From positions 1 through 61,040 of the forward strand of contig JACPCW010000115.1 of the NCBI GenBank assembly GCA_016184365.1: a stretch of 61,040 nt of DNA, given 5' to 3'. This document shows positions 18,556-26,516 of the stretch, piece after piece. Below the pieces are notes generated by a model, which searched no databases, had not been told where the DNA came from, and was given only the letters and a program-made list of their open reading frames with translations. The DNA is from Candidatus Rokuibacteriota bacterium. Lineage in GTDB: Bacteria > Methylomirabilota > Methylomirabilia > Rokubacteriales > CSP1-6. Positions within the stretch are counted from its first letter, which is position 1, and each line of letters begins with the position of its first letter. The translations under genes and the position numbers were made by a program.

Positions 18556-19208
18556 ATGAGCCTCATCGACCCGCATCTGGGTCCGTCGCCGGACGCCGCA
18601 GACGGCGACCGAGCACGGCGGATCACGCGGAAGCTCGCCGAGATCACCCAGATCCTCGCGGCCACACCCGATCTGACGGCGGTGAGCCAGGGCATCGTCG
18701 ATGCGGCGCGCGAGCTGCTCGGGTCGCAGTACGCCGCGCTGTTCGACGTCGACCCGCGTACGCGTGCGATGACCGTCATGGCGCTGTCCGGCTCACCGGT
18801 CGGCGTCCTGATGCCGGGCTTTCGCTTCGACGAGGGCACCGGAGCCGTCGGTCTGGCGGTGCGCACGCAAACCGCCGTCGTCACGGCCGACGTGCTCGCC
18901 GATCCGCGGATCACGTTCCCCGGCGACGTGCGGCGCCTGCTCACGGACGCGCCCTATCGCGCCGTCCTCGTGACGCCGCTGATCGCGCGCGGCGCCGTCG
19001 TCGGCGCGCTGGCGGTGTGCGATCGACGCAATCGGGGAGTTCAGCGCGGGCGACGTCGCGCTCGCCGGCGCCTTCTCCGACCATGCGGTGGTCGGCTTCG
19101 AAATCGCGCGGCTCTTCGACGAGAGCGAGCGCCGTCGCCGTGCTCCGCGCGGTGCGCGAGGTGCTCGACGCGCCGCCCGCGCTTGAGTCGGGTCCGGCTC
19201 CGCGCTAG
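18556..19208 (+). pseudogene. Decayed paralogue of the GAF/PAS hybrid kinase
   Basis: The first ~155 codons align throughout with GAF1 of the kinase at 7133 (KLAEITQILAATPDL, ALFDVDP, GALAVCDRRNR). An extra G in the GGGG run at 19034-19037 then shifts the frame; skipping it restores EFSAGDVALAGAFSDHAVVG and IARLFDESERRRR. Immediately after this the sequence jumps, in another frame, to VREVLDAPPA, which matches the very last residues of the kinase receiver domain (VREVLDAPAT). About 1100 codons including all kinase domains are therefore missing. It reads as a copy that lost its interior and took a 1-bp insertion. A sequencing error could explain the insertion but not the deletion. Confidence 0.75.
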
Positions 19209-19242
19209 GCTCGCCGCCACGTTCGCTCGCACGGGAGGCCTG

Positions 19243-19317
19243 ATGGACGCCAGGGACTTGCTCCGGTCGCAGCACACCATCGTGCATTCGCAGGCGGTGA
19301 GCGGGTCCGGCGTGTGA
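19243..19317 (+). pseudogene. 24-codon fragment resembling the start of a DinB-type protein
   Basis: GGGAGG precedes an ATG that opens MDARDLLRSQHTIVHS, similar to the first helix of many DinB-superfamily proteins. The frame ends after 24 codons, its TGA overlapping the GTG of the debranching-enzyme gene. It may be a gene fragment or a translated leader coupled to the downstream gene. The evidence is short and weak. Confidence 0.3.
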
Positions 19318-21302
19318 ATCTCGAGTGCGGTCGTGAGGTCACGGGCGACCTCGCGACCGCCGAGCGGCGCGAATGGCTCTGCACGAACGGCGCCGGCGGC
19401 TACGCCAGCGGCACGGTCGCCGGGGACCTGACGCGCCGCTACCACGGGCTGCTCGTCGCCGCGCTCGCCCCGCCGCTCGGTCACACGCTCGTCGTCGCCA
19501 AGGTCGAAGAAACCCTCGTCTACGACGCCGCGCTCTTCGCCCTCGGCACGAACCGCTGGGCGTCGGGCGCGATCGAGCCGAACGGCTACCGTCACCTCGA
19601 GCGCTTCCATCTCGACGGCACGACGCCGGTCTGGACGTACGCGTGCGCCGACGCGCGGCTCGAAAAGCGCGTGTGGATGGAGCACGGCGAGAACACGACG
19701 TACGTGCGCTACCACCTGCTCGGCGCGAGCCGTCCCGTACGCCTGACGCTGCGCGTGCTCGTGAACCATCGCGATCACCACGGCACCACGCGCGGCGCCG
19801 ACTGGACGATGGAGACGACCGCGATCCGCAACGGCGTGCGCGTGATCGCGGTCCCCGGCGCGACGCCCCTGCTGCTCCAGGCCACCGGCACCGGCGCGCT
19901 CGCCAGCGAGGCGACGCACAGCTGGTATCACGCGTTCGCTCTGGCCCGGGAGCGGGAGCGCGGGCTCGACTGGGTCGACGATCATCTGCACGCCGCGACG
20001 TTCAGCGCGACGCTCGCGCCCGGCCAGACGCTGACGCTGGTCGCATCGACCGAAAGCGATCCGTCGGTGAAGCCCGACGTCGCGTGGGCACGCCGGCGCG
20101 CGCGGGAAGACGAGCGGCTCGCGGCGTGGCGCACGGCGCGGCCGTGGGCCGCCGACGCGCCGCCGTGGATCGCACGCCTCGTCCTCGCCGCCGATCAGTT
20201 CCTCGTGCGCCGCCTGCTGCCGGGCGAGCCGAACGGCCTGACCGTCATCGCCGGGTATCCGTGGTTCGGCGACTGGGGTCGCGACACGATGATCGCGCTG
20301 CCCGGGCTGACGCTCACGACCGGCCGGCCCGACGTCGCCGCCGTGATTCTCCGGACGTTCGCGCGCCTCGTCGATCGCGGCCTGCTGCCGAACCGGCTGC
20401 CCGAGCGCGACGAGCCGCGCGAATACAACACCGCGGATGCGACGCTCTGGTTCATCGAAGCGATCCGCGCGTATCACGCCGCGACCGGCGACGACGGGCT
20501 GCTGAAGGAGCTGCTGCCCGCGGTCGAGTCGATCCTGGACTGGCACCGGCGCGGCACGCGGCACGGCATCGCCGTCGACGCCGCCGACGGACTGCTGCGC
20601 GCCGGCGAGCCGGGCATGCCGCTCACGTGGATGGACGCGAAGGTCGGCGACCACGTCGTCACGCCGCGGATCGGCAAGCCGGTCGAGGTCAACGCGCTCT
20701 GGATCAACGCGCTCGCGACGATGATCGCGTTCGCCGAGCGCACCGGCCGGCCGGCGCGCGAGTACCAGATCATGGCGGATCGCGCGACGAAGAGCTTCGG
20801 ACGGTTCTGGAACGCCGACCGCGGCCATTGCTTCGACGTCATCGACGGTCCCGGCGGCGACGACGATGCGCTGCGCCCGAATCAGATCTTCACCGTCTCG
20901 CTGCCGGTCTCGCCGCTGTCCGCGGAGCGGCGGCGCCGCGTCGTCGACGCGTGCGCGCGTGAGCTGCTCACGTCGTACGGGCTCCGGACGCTCGCGCCCG
21001 GTCATCCGGCGTACCGCGGCGCGTGCGCGGGCGACGTGCCGGCGCGCGATGGCGCGTACCACCAGGGCACCGTGTGGAGCTGGCTGCTCGGACCGTTCGC
21101 GATCGCGCATCACCGCGTGCACGGCGACCGCGCCGCGGCCCGCGCGCTGCTGGCGCCGCTCGCGCATCACCTCGCGGACCACGGGCTCGGGTCGATCGCC
21201 GAGATCTTCGACGGCGATCCGCCGCATGCGCCGCGCGGCGCGATCGCGCAGGCGTGGAGCGTGGCGGAGACGCTGCGCGCGTGGGAGGCGCTGACGGGCT
21301 GA
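19314..21302 (+). CDS. Amylo-alpha-1,6-glucosidase (glycogen debranching enzyme, GH133-like)
   Basis: A 662-residue protein with the archaeal/bacterial-type debranching layout. An N-terminal beta domain contains EWLCTNGAGGYASGTVAG and RRYHGLLVA. A C-terminal (alpha/alpha)6 barrel contains GYPWFGDWGRDTMIALPG and the PREYNTADATLWFIEA segment, with DGAYHQGTVWSWLLGPF near the end. The acidic residues of GRDT and the DAT region are the likely catalytic area. It should hydrolyse alpha-1,6 branches in glycogen or related glucans in the cytoplasm. The GTG start at 19314 is the first in-frame start before conserved sequence. Confidence 0.9.
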   Translation: MNLECGREVTGDLATAERREWLCTNGAGGYASGTVAGDLTRRYHGLLVAALAPPLGHTLVVAKVEETLVYDAALFALGTNRWASGAIEPNGYRHLERFHLDGTTPVWTYACADARLEKRVWMEHGENTTYVRYHLLGASRPVRLTLRVLVNHRDHHGTTRGADWTMETTAIRNGVRVIAVPGATPLLLQATGTGALASEATHSWYHAFALARERERGLDWVDDHLHAATFSATLAPGQTLTLVASTESDPSVKPDVAWARRRAREDERLAAWRTARPWAADAPPWIARLVLAADQFLVRRLLPGEPNGLTVIAGYPWFGDWGRDTMIALPGLTLTTGRPDVAAVILRTFARLVDRGLLPNRLPERDEPREYNTADATLWFIEAIRAYHAATGDDGLLKELLPAVESILDWHRRGTRHGIAVDAADGLLRAGEPGMPLTWMDAKVGDHVVTPRIGKPVEVNALWINALATMIAFAERTGRPAREYQIMADRATKSFGRFWNADRGHCFDVIDGPGGDDDALRPNQIFTVSLPVSPLSAERRRRVVDACARELLTSYGLRTLAPGHPAYRGACAGDVPARDGAYHQGTVWSWLLGPFAIAHHRVHGDRAAARALLAPLAHHLADHGLGSIAEIFDGDPPHAPRGAIAQAWSVAETLRAWEALTG

Positions 21303-21321
21303 TCGCGCGAGCGAGGCCGGC

Positions 21322-21357
21322 ACATGTCGCCGACATGCTTGACATGTGCGCAACATG
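21322..21357 (+). promoter_or_regulatory. Operator-like array of four ACATG boxes with TTGACA -35
   Basis: ACATG begins at 21322, 21333, 21342 and 21353, spaced 11, 9 and 11 bp, about one helical turn. TTGACA (21339-21344) overlaps the third box; 17 bp later is GTAGCG as a weak -10. The antitoxin ATG is at 21375. This is what an autoregulatory ribbon-helix-helix antitoxin site would look like. Confidence 0.55.
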
Positions 21358-21374
21358 CAGCGTAGCGTGACGCC

Positions 21375-21605
21375 ATGCCGCGCATGATCCAGCTTCGCCA
21401 CGTGCCCGACGAGCTGCACCGGACCCTCAAGGCGCGCGCGGCCGTGGCCGGGCTGTCGCTGTCCGACTACCTGCTGCGCGAAGTGCAGCGCATCGCGGAC
21501 CGGCCGACGGTCGACGAGCTGCGCCGCCGCCTCGCGCAACGGTCCGCGGTCACGCCGCGCGTTGCGCCCGTGCGCGCCGTTCGCGCCGAGCGCGAGCGCG
21601 CGTGA
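21375..21605 (+). CDS. Ribbon-helix-helix antitoxin (FitA/VapB-like)
   Basis: A 76-residue protein with an RHH N terminus (MIQLRHVPDELHRTLKARA, AGLSLSDYLLREVQRIA) and a basic, disordered C-terminal tail of the kind that occupies a PIN-toxin active site. The partner toxin starts in its last codons (GTGA overlap). It should bind the ACATG array upstream and repress the pair. Confidence 0.82.
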   Translation: MPRMIQLRHVPDELHRTLKARAAVAGLSLSDYLLREVQRIADRPTVDELRRRLAQRSAVTPRVAPVRAVRAERERA

Positions 21606-21991
21606 TCGTCGTCGACGCCTCGGCGCTCCTCGAGGTGCTGCTGAACACCGAGGCGGCGGCGGGCGTCGCCGAGCGCATCTTCCGTCCCGGCGAAACACTG
21701 CACGCGCCCCATCTCGTGGACCTCGAGATCGCGCAGGTGCTCCGTCGCTACGCCGCGGCGCGCGCGCTGACGGATGAACGCGGGCGCGAAGCGCTCGGCG
21801 ACCTCGCCGACTTACCGCTCGACCGCTATCCGCACGCGCTCTTCCTGGACCGAATCTGGGAGCTCCGTCACGGACTCTCGGCCTACGACGCGGCGTATGT
21901 CGCGCTCGCCGAAGCGCTCGCCGTGCCGCTCGTCACCCGCGATCGGGCGCTGGCGCGCGCGAAGCACCGCGCCCGCGTCGAAGTCGTGTAG
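21602..21991 (+). CDS. PIN-domain ribonuclease toxin (VapC-like)
   Basis: A 129-residue PIN domain. Acidic metal-binding residues are visible in MIVVDASALLEVLL, LVDLEIAQVL, GLSAYDAAYVALAEAL and PLVTRDRAL, the four conserved PIN positions. It is intact in length, translationally coupled to the antitoxin, and would cleave RNA (often tRNA in VapC) when the antitoxin is degraded. Confidence 0.87.
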   Translation: MIVVDASALLEVLLNTEAAAGVAERIFRPGETLHAPHLVDLEIAQVLRRYAAARALTDERGREALGDLADLPLDRYPHALFLDRIWELRHGLSAYDAAYVALAEALAVPLVTRDRALARAKHRARVEVV

Positions 21992-22027
21992 GTCGGTCGG
22001 CGCCACTGCCGCTCGCCTCCCTATCGA

Positions 22028-22426
22028 TCAGTCACGCGCGAAGAACCGCCGGGCCGACGGCAGCGCGAGCACGATGGCGGGGACGCCGAAGAGCAGCACG
22101 GTGGCGGCGCTGGCCATCCATCGCTGCGCGGCCGGTTGCGGCGCCGCGATGACCGCATAGAGCAGGAAGGTGAGCAACGTGCCCGTGACGATCACGGCCG
22201 TCCGCCACGCCCACCGCCGTCCGACGATCAGGCCGCGACCGGCCAGGAACAGCAGCACCGCGAGACCGACGAACGCGGCGACGATGAGCAGCAGCGTCAC
22301 GGTCGTCGCGCGCGCCTGGTAGAGCGCGAACTGGCCGGCGCCGAGACCGATCATCGCCACGATCGCGGCGAGCCCCTGCATCCAGCGCCCCGCCACGCGA
22401 ACCACGACCGGCGATCGCCTGCGCAT
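22028..22426 (-). CDS. Four-helix membrane protein of unknown function
   Basis: A 132-residue protein with four hydrophobic stretches (about 15-37, 43-64, 75-96, 103-123) and a basic N terminus. I do not recognise the family. It follows the MFS gene on the same strand, with repeat copy A filling most of the gap before its start. Confidence 0.6.
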   Translation of the reverse strand: MRRRSPVVVRVAGRWMQGLAAIVAMIGLGAGQFALYQARATTVTLLLIVAAFVGLAVLLFLAGRGLIVGRRWAWRTAVIVTGTLLTFLLYAVIAAPQPAAQRWMASAATVLLFGVPAIVLALPSARRFFARD

Positions 22427-22441
22427 CCTGGATCATTGTAA

Positions 22442-22513
22442 ATGGGGGCCCCGACATGGCCCCCAAACCCCCCGCGCTCGGAGCGCCCCGGCAAAGCCGT
22501 GGTGCTCCTCGAC
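22442..22513 (-). repeat. Double-hairpin element, copy A
   Basis: A 72-bp element read on the minus strand ends 15 bp before the ATG at 22426. Hairpin 1 is GGAGCACC-A-CGGC / loop TTT / GCCG-GGGCGCTCC; hairpin 2 is GGGGGCC / loop ATGTCGG / GGCCCCC. Copies B, C and D are at 23725, 53528 and 53627. Confidence 0.75.
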
Positions 22514-22531
22514 ACCGGCGGCGACCCGCGT

Positions 22532-23740
22532 TCACCACCCGCCCGCGCGGTGCGTCTCCGGCGCCCAGCGCGCGAACATGACGCCGACCACGACCAGCAG
22601 CGCCGCGGCGAATCCCAGCGCGGCGTTCGCTCCGAACCCGTCGGTGGCGACGCCGAGCGCGATCGGGCCGACGACGTAGCCGAGATCGGACAGCATGCGA
22701 TAGGTGCTGATCGCGGCCGCGTTCATCCCGGGCGGCGCGACGTCGGCCGCGTACGCCGCCGGGGCCGCGCCGCTCACGCCGGCCGCCACGCTCCATGCGA
22801 CGCACGCGACCAGGAACCACGCGTAGGACGGCGCCCACACGAACAGGACGAGCGCGACGCCGCACACCACCGTCGACGGCACGATCACGGGCTTGCGGCC
22901 GTACCGGTCGACGAGCACGCCGGCGGGATACGCCAGCGCGAGCCCCACGACGCTCGCGAGCGCCAGGCCGAACCCGATGCGGTCGGCGCCGAGCCCGAGA
23001 CGGTCGCGCCCGAGAATCGGGATGACGGTGAACAATCCGCCGGTGCGGGCGAACGCGTTGGTGAAGCCGATGAGACTGACGAGCACGAAGCCGACCTGGT
23101 GCACCAGCATCTGGACCTGCGCGCCGAACGCGATCGGCGGCGCCGCGGCCGCGCCCGTCGCTTCGCCGCGAAAGCCGCGCGTGTCCGGGATCTCGAACCA
23201 CGCGACGACCGCGACGACGGCGCCGGCGACGGCGTACACGAGAAACGGCGCCGCCAGCCCGAATCGTTCCGCGAGCAGCCCGCCGGGCAGCGGACCTACG
23301 CCGACGGCGAAGAGAAACGTCCCCTGATAGATGCCCATCGTGCGGCCGCGACGCGCCGGGTCCGTGATGTCGGCGATGACGATGAGCCCGCACGTGAGCA
23401 CGAGCGCCGCGCCCGTGCCGGCGACGAAGCGCGCGAGGACGAAGGTCGGATAGTTCGGCGCCCAGGCGCACATCAAGTTCCCGGCCGCCGAGACCGCGCC
23501 GCCGAGCGCGAGCGTGGTGCGCCGTCCGAACCGATCCGCGAGACGGCCGACGGGCACCGCGGCGACGAAACGCGCCAGCCCGTAGATCGCGACGGCCAGA
23601 CCGATCGCCGACTGGCTCACGCCGAACGAGCGCGCGTAGAGCGCGAGGGCGGGCACGATGCCGCCGAAGCCGAGCTGGTTCACGCCGATCAGCACGCACA
23701 TCCAGACGAGGACCGACTGATTAGATGGGGGCCCCGACAT
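22532..23740 (-). CDS. MFS transporter, DHA1-like
   Basis: A 402-residue twelve-helix major facilitator. The loop 2-3 motif GRLADRFGRRTTLALG and the second-half equivalent AGVLVDRYGRKPVIV are visible. The N-terminal half also has motif C-like GVGPLPGG, usual in drug/H+ antiporters. The substrate is unknown. The start at 23740 (MSGPPSNQ) lies inside the loop of repeat copy B; helix 1 appears to begin before the next Met (23698), so the repeat may supply the real start codon. Confidence 0.85.
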   Translation of the reverse strand: MSGPPSNQSVLVWMCVLIGVNQLGFGGIVPALALYARSFGVSQSAIGLAVAIYGLARFVAAVPVGRLADRFGRRTTLALGGAVSAAGNLMCAWAPNYPTFVLARFVAGTGAALVLTCGLIVIADITDPARRGRTMGIYQGTFLFAVGVGPLPGGLLAERFGLAAPFLVYAVAGAVVAVVAWFEIPDTRGFRGEATGAAAAPPIAFGAQVQMLVHQVGFVLVSLIGFTNAFARTGGLFTVIPILGRDRLGLGADRIGFGLALASVVGLALAYPAGVLVDRYGRKPVIVPSTVVCGVALVLFVWAPSYAWFLVACVAWSVAAGVSGAAPAAYAADVAPPGMNAAAISTYRMLSDLGYVVGPIALGVATDGFGANAALGFAAALLVVVGVMFARWAPETHRAGGW

Positions 23741-23796
23741 GGCCCCCTGGCCCCCAGCGCTCGGAGCGCCCCGGCGAAGCCGTGGCGCTCCTCGAC
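23725..23796 (-). repeat. Double-hairpin element, copy B
   Basis: A 72-bp copy overlapping the 5' end of the MFS gene, in the same sense as that gene. Hairpin 1 is GGAGCGCC-A-CGGC / TTC / GCCG-GGGCGCTCC. Hairpin 2 has loop ATGTCGG, whose ATG is the MFS start used here. It lies in a divergent intergenic region, so it is not a terminator of an upstream gene. Confidence 0.75.
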
Positions 23797-23840
23797 CACC
23801 CGACGCGTTCCGGGCTCGCAGGCGGCATGCGCCGCTAGGC

Positions 23841-23846
23841 TACACT
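23841..23846 (+). promoter_or_regulatory. -10 element (TACACT), leaderless DHA2 gene
   Basis: TACACT lies 9 nt before the GTG at 23856. No ribosome-binding sequence lies between them except the weak GAGAGG. Confidence 0.35.
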
Positions 23847-23855
23847 GCGCGAGAG

Positions 23856-25466
23856 GTGACGCGAACGGAGACCACCCCACCCGCCGAGACGGAAATCGCC
23901 CCGGCGCGCAAGTGGTTGATCACCGTGTCCGTCATGACCGTCACCGTGATGCAGGTGCTCGACGTCACCGTCACGAACGTCGCGCTGCCTCACATCCAGG
24001 GCTCGCTGTCAGCCGGCGTCGACGAAGTGTCGTGGGTGCTCACGTCGTACCTCGCCGCCAACGCGGTGATCCTGCCCGCCACCGGCTGGCTCGCCGCGGT
24101 CCTCGGACGCAAACGCTTCTTCCTGATCTGCACGGTCGTGTTCACGCTCGCGTCGGTCGCCTGCGGGCTCGCGCCGAACCTGAACACGCTGCTCGTCGCA
24201 CGGATGCTGCAGGGCATCGGCGGCGGCCCGCTGATGCCGCTGTCCCAGGCGATCATGTGGGAGATCTTTCCGCTGCGGCAGCGCGGGATGGCGATGGCCG
24301 CGTGGGGCGTCGGCATCATGATGGCGCCGATCTTCGGCCCGGCGCTCGGCGGCTACATCGCCGATGAATGGTCGTGGCGGTGGATCTTTTACATCAACGT
24401 CCCGATCGGCGCGGTCGGTCTGCTCGCGGCGAGCGCGTTCCTCTTCGATCCGCCCTATCTCCGGCGGCCGGGCCGCATCGACACGCCGGGCCTCGTGTTC
24501 ATGGTCGTCGGCTTCCTGTCGCTCCAGCTCTTTCTCGATCAGGGCGAGCGCTCGGAGTGGTTCGACTCGCGGTTCATCGTCACGCTCGCCTTCACGGCGG
24601 GTCTGACGCTGATCGCGTTCTTCGTCCGCGAGCTGATGGCGGCGGAGCCGATCTTCGATCTCACCGTGTATCAGGATCGGAACTTCGCGGCCGGCAGCCT
24701 GATCATGATCGTGGTCATGATCGGCTTCTACTCGAGCATGGTGCTGCTCGCGCTCTACACGCAGAAGGTCATGGGCTACGACGCGTGGACGTCAGGGCTC
24801 GTGCTCGCGCCGGGCGGCGTCGGCAATCTCCTGTCGCTCATCATCGCGGGCCGCGTCGTCAACCACATCGACCAGCGCTGGCTCCTCGTCGCCGGCTGCG
24901 TGCTCAACGCGTTCGCGACGTACAGCATGGCGACGGTCAGCCTGAGCGCGGACTACTGGGCGCTCGCGTGGCCGCGCTTCATCCAGGGCGTCGGCGTCGG
25001 GTTCATCTTCGTCCCGCTCAACACGGTGTCGCTCGCCACGATTCCACGCGAGAAGCTCGGCAACGCCACCGCGGCGCTCAACGTCGTGCGCAATCTCGGC
25101 GGCGGCATCGGCGTCGCCGTCATGGCGACGCTGCTCGCGCGGCGCAGCCAGGAGCATCAGTCGACGCTCGTCGCCCACATCGACGCGTACGACGCCGACA
25201 CCGTGGCGCGCCTCGGCGCGTGGGCCCATCATTTCCGCGGGCACGGCGCCGATGGCTTCACCGCGGAGAAGCAGGCCCTCGGCATGCTCTATGCGGAAGT
25301 GAAGCAGCAGGCGCAGGTGCTCGCCTTCGCGGACGACTTCTGGCTGCTTTTCGTGCTGTTCTGCGCGACGCTCGCGCTGCTGCCGCTGCTGCGTCGGGTC
25401 CGGATCGGCGCGGTGCCGGCCGCTGCCTCGCGCGTCGACGCCCCGGCGCCCGTGCACGCCGACTGA
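23856..25466 (+). CDS. DHA2-family (EmrB/QacA) multidrug-type MFS exporter
   Basis: A 536-residue fourteen-helix transporter. Family motifs include LDVTVTNVALPHIQGSL (motif D1), GWLAAVLGRKRFFL (motif A), RMLQGIGGGPLMPLSQ (motif B) and GPALGGYIAD (motif C). It would export hydrophobic compounds using the proton gradient. No membrane-fusion partner is adjacent. The GTG at 23856 is chosen because the preceding in-frame sequence belongs to the repeat and an Arg/Pro-rich spacer. Downstream is a broken SDR gene. Confidence 0.9.
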   Translation: MTRTETTPPAETEIAPARKWLITVSVMTVTVMQVLDVTVTNVALPHIQGSLSAGVDEVSWVLTSYLAANAVILPATGWLAAVLGRKRFFLICTVVFTLASVACGLAPNLNTLLVARMLQGIGGGPLMPLSQAIMWEIFPLRQRGMAMAAWGVGIMMAPIFGPALGGYIADEWSWRWIFYINVPIGAVGLLAASAFLFDPPYLRRPGRIDTPGLVFMVVGFLSLQLFLDQGERSEWFDSRFIVTLAFTAGLTLIAFFVRELMAAEPIFDLTVYQDRNFAAGSLIMIVVMIGFYSSMVLLALYTQKVMGYDAWTSGLVLAPGGVGNLLSLIIAGRVVNHIDQRWLLVAGCVLNAFATYSMATVSLSADYWALAWPRFIQGVGVGFIFVPLNTVSLATIPREKLGNATAALNVVRNLGGGIGVAVMATLLARRSQEHQSTLVAHIDAYDADTVARLGAWAHHFRGHGADGFTAEKQALGMLYAEVKQQAQVLAFADDFWLLFVLFCATLALLPLLRRVRIGAVPAAASRVDAPAPVHAD

Positions 25467-25469
25467 CGA

Positions 25470-25664
25470 GTGCCTGCGCAGACCGCCGCTCCGACACGCG
25501 TCGCGCTCGTGACCGGCGCCTCGCGCGGCATCGGACGCGCCATCGCGCTCGAGCTCGGGCGCGCCGGCCTCGCCGTCGTCGTGAACTACGCGAACGCGCA
25601 GGCGCAGGCCGACGAGACCGTGGCGGCGCTCACCGCGATCGGGCTACGGGGCGGGCGCGCCTGA
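25470..25664 (+). pseudogene. SDR (FabG-like) gene fragment, N-terminal 64 codons
   Basis: [32 protein letters not shown] is split here only by prose: [16 protein letters not shown] then [12 protein letters not shown] mark the Rossmann TGxxxGIG nucleotide-binding start of a short-chain dehydrogenase. The frame stops at 25664 after LTAIG and no reading frame downstream continues the fold; the YxxxK half is absent. The next gene, on the opposite strand, starts its 3' end two bases later, so a rearrangement removed the rest. Confidence 0.75.
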
Positions 25665-25666
25665 CT

Positions 25667-25927
25667 TCAGCGCGCGCCGGCGACGCGCGTCCGCGCGGCC
25701 GCGATCTCGGCGTCGACGGCGCCGGCGCCGGGAAATGCGCGCTCGGCGCGGCGGTACCAGTACCGCGCGTTGTCGAGGTCGCCTTCGAGCGTGTGGACGA
25801 TGCCGTGGAGCCATGCGGCAAGTACCGAGTCCTGCTTCTGCACGATCTCGTGCGCCTGCTGCCAGTTGCGCGCCTCCAGGTATTCGAGCGCACGGGCGAG
25901 CGTGTCGGGTGGCGATTCGCGGCTCAC
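25667..25927 (-). CDS. Small TPR-like protein
   Basis: An 86-residue helical protein: ALEYLEARNWQQAHEIVQ, WLHGIVHTLEGDLDNARYWYRRAERAFPG. This pattern of paired helices with small residues and a Tyr-x2-Ala-like periodicity is TPR-like. The GTG at 25927 is preferred; TATGAT lies 9 nt upstream on the same strand. Its stop is two bases from the broken SDR gene. Function is unknown. Confidence 0.6.
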   Translation of the reverse strand: MSRESPPDTLARALEYLEARNWQQAHEIVQKQDSVLAAWLHGIVHTLEGDLDNARYWYRRAERAFPGAGAVDAEIAAARTRVAGAR

Positions 25928-25936
25928 GGCGCTCGC

Positions 25937-25942
25937 ATCATA
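25937..25942 (-). promoter_or_regulatory. -10 element (TATGAT), leaderless TPR gene
   Basis: TATGAT on the minus strand is separated by 9 nt from the GTG at 25927, with no Shine-Dalgarno sequence. Confidence 0.4.
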
Positions 25943-26018
25943 CCGCCGGCGTGGCGCGGTCTTCACATCTCGCCGCGACCGGTGTTGATAAGCTGCGAGC
26001 TCCAACGGGGAGGACGAT

Positions 26019-26471
26019 ATGGCCATCGACCGCTCGTACGTGGCGAAGAACGACGCCGAGCGCGCGCGCCTGCGCGCGCTGGTCGCGCGGTGCACCGACG
26101 AGATGCTCGCCCGCCCGACGCCGGGCGGCTGGACGGTGGCCGGCGTGCTCGCGCATCTCGCGTTCTGGGACCAGCGGATCATCACGCTCGTCGAAGGCTG
26201 GCGGAAGGCCGGTGCCGCGGCCCCCCGCATGGAAATCGCCGCGGATGTCGACTGGATCAACGACGCGGCGAAGCCGATGTTCCTGGCGCTCGCGCCCCGG
26301 CGCGCCGCCGAGGTCGCACTCGAAATCGCCGACCGCGTCGACGCGCTCGTCGCTGGACTGCCGGACGAGTTCGTGACGAAGAACGCCGCGGCGGGGAACC
26401 CGATCAACCTGCTGCGCGCGGAGCATCGGCACGAGCATCTCGAGGAGCTCGAGCGCGTGATCGGGCGGTAG
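26019..26471 (+). CDS. DinB-superfamily protein
   Basis: A 150-residue four-helix-bundle protein. GGWTVAGVLAHLAFWDQRII is the DinB-type helix with the first metal His, and LLRAEHRHEHLEELE near the end supplies further His residues of the usual three-His metal site. GGGGAGG precedes the ATG. Members include thiol-dependent transferases and hydrolases; the substrate here is not predictable. Confidence 0.8.
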   Translation: MAIDRSYVAKNDAERARLRALVARCTDEMLARPTPGGWTVAGVLAHLAFWDQRIITLVEGWRKAGAAAPRMEIAADVDWINDAAKPMFLALAPRRAAEVALEIADRVDALVAGLPDEFVTKNAAAGNPINLLRAEHRHEHLEELERVIGR

Positions 26472-26474
26472 CCC

Positions 26475-26516
26475 GACGTCCGGCTAATGATTCTCGCGGA
26501 ATTGGTTGACGGCTCC
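26475..26516. repeat. ~42-bp repeat, copy 2 (other copy at 17446)
   Basis: This matches 17446-17487 with few differences (shared core CTCGCGGAATTGG, then GACGGC). It covers the stop codon and last codons of the HEAT-repeat gene, which suggests insertion of the element replaced the natural 3' end of that gene. Confidence 0.5.

Noticed and set aside
25662..25664. TGA ending the SDR fragment, considered as a second selenocysteine codon
   Set aside because: The frame after it has no SDR similarity and no Cys position is expected there.
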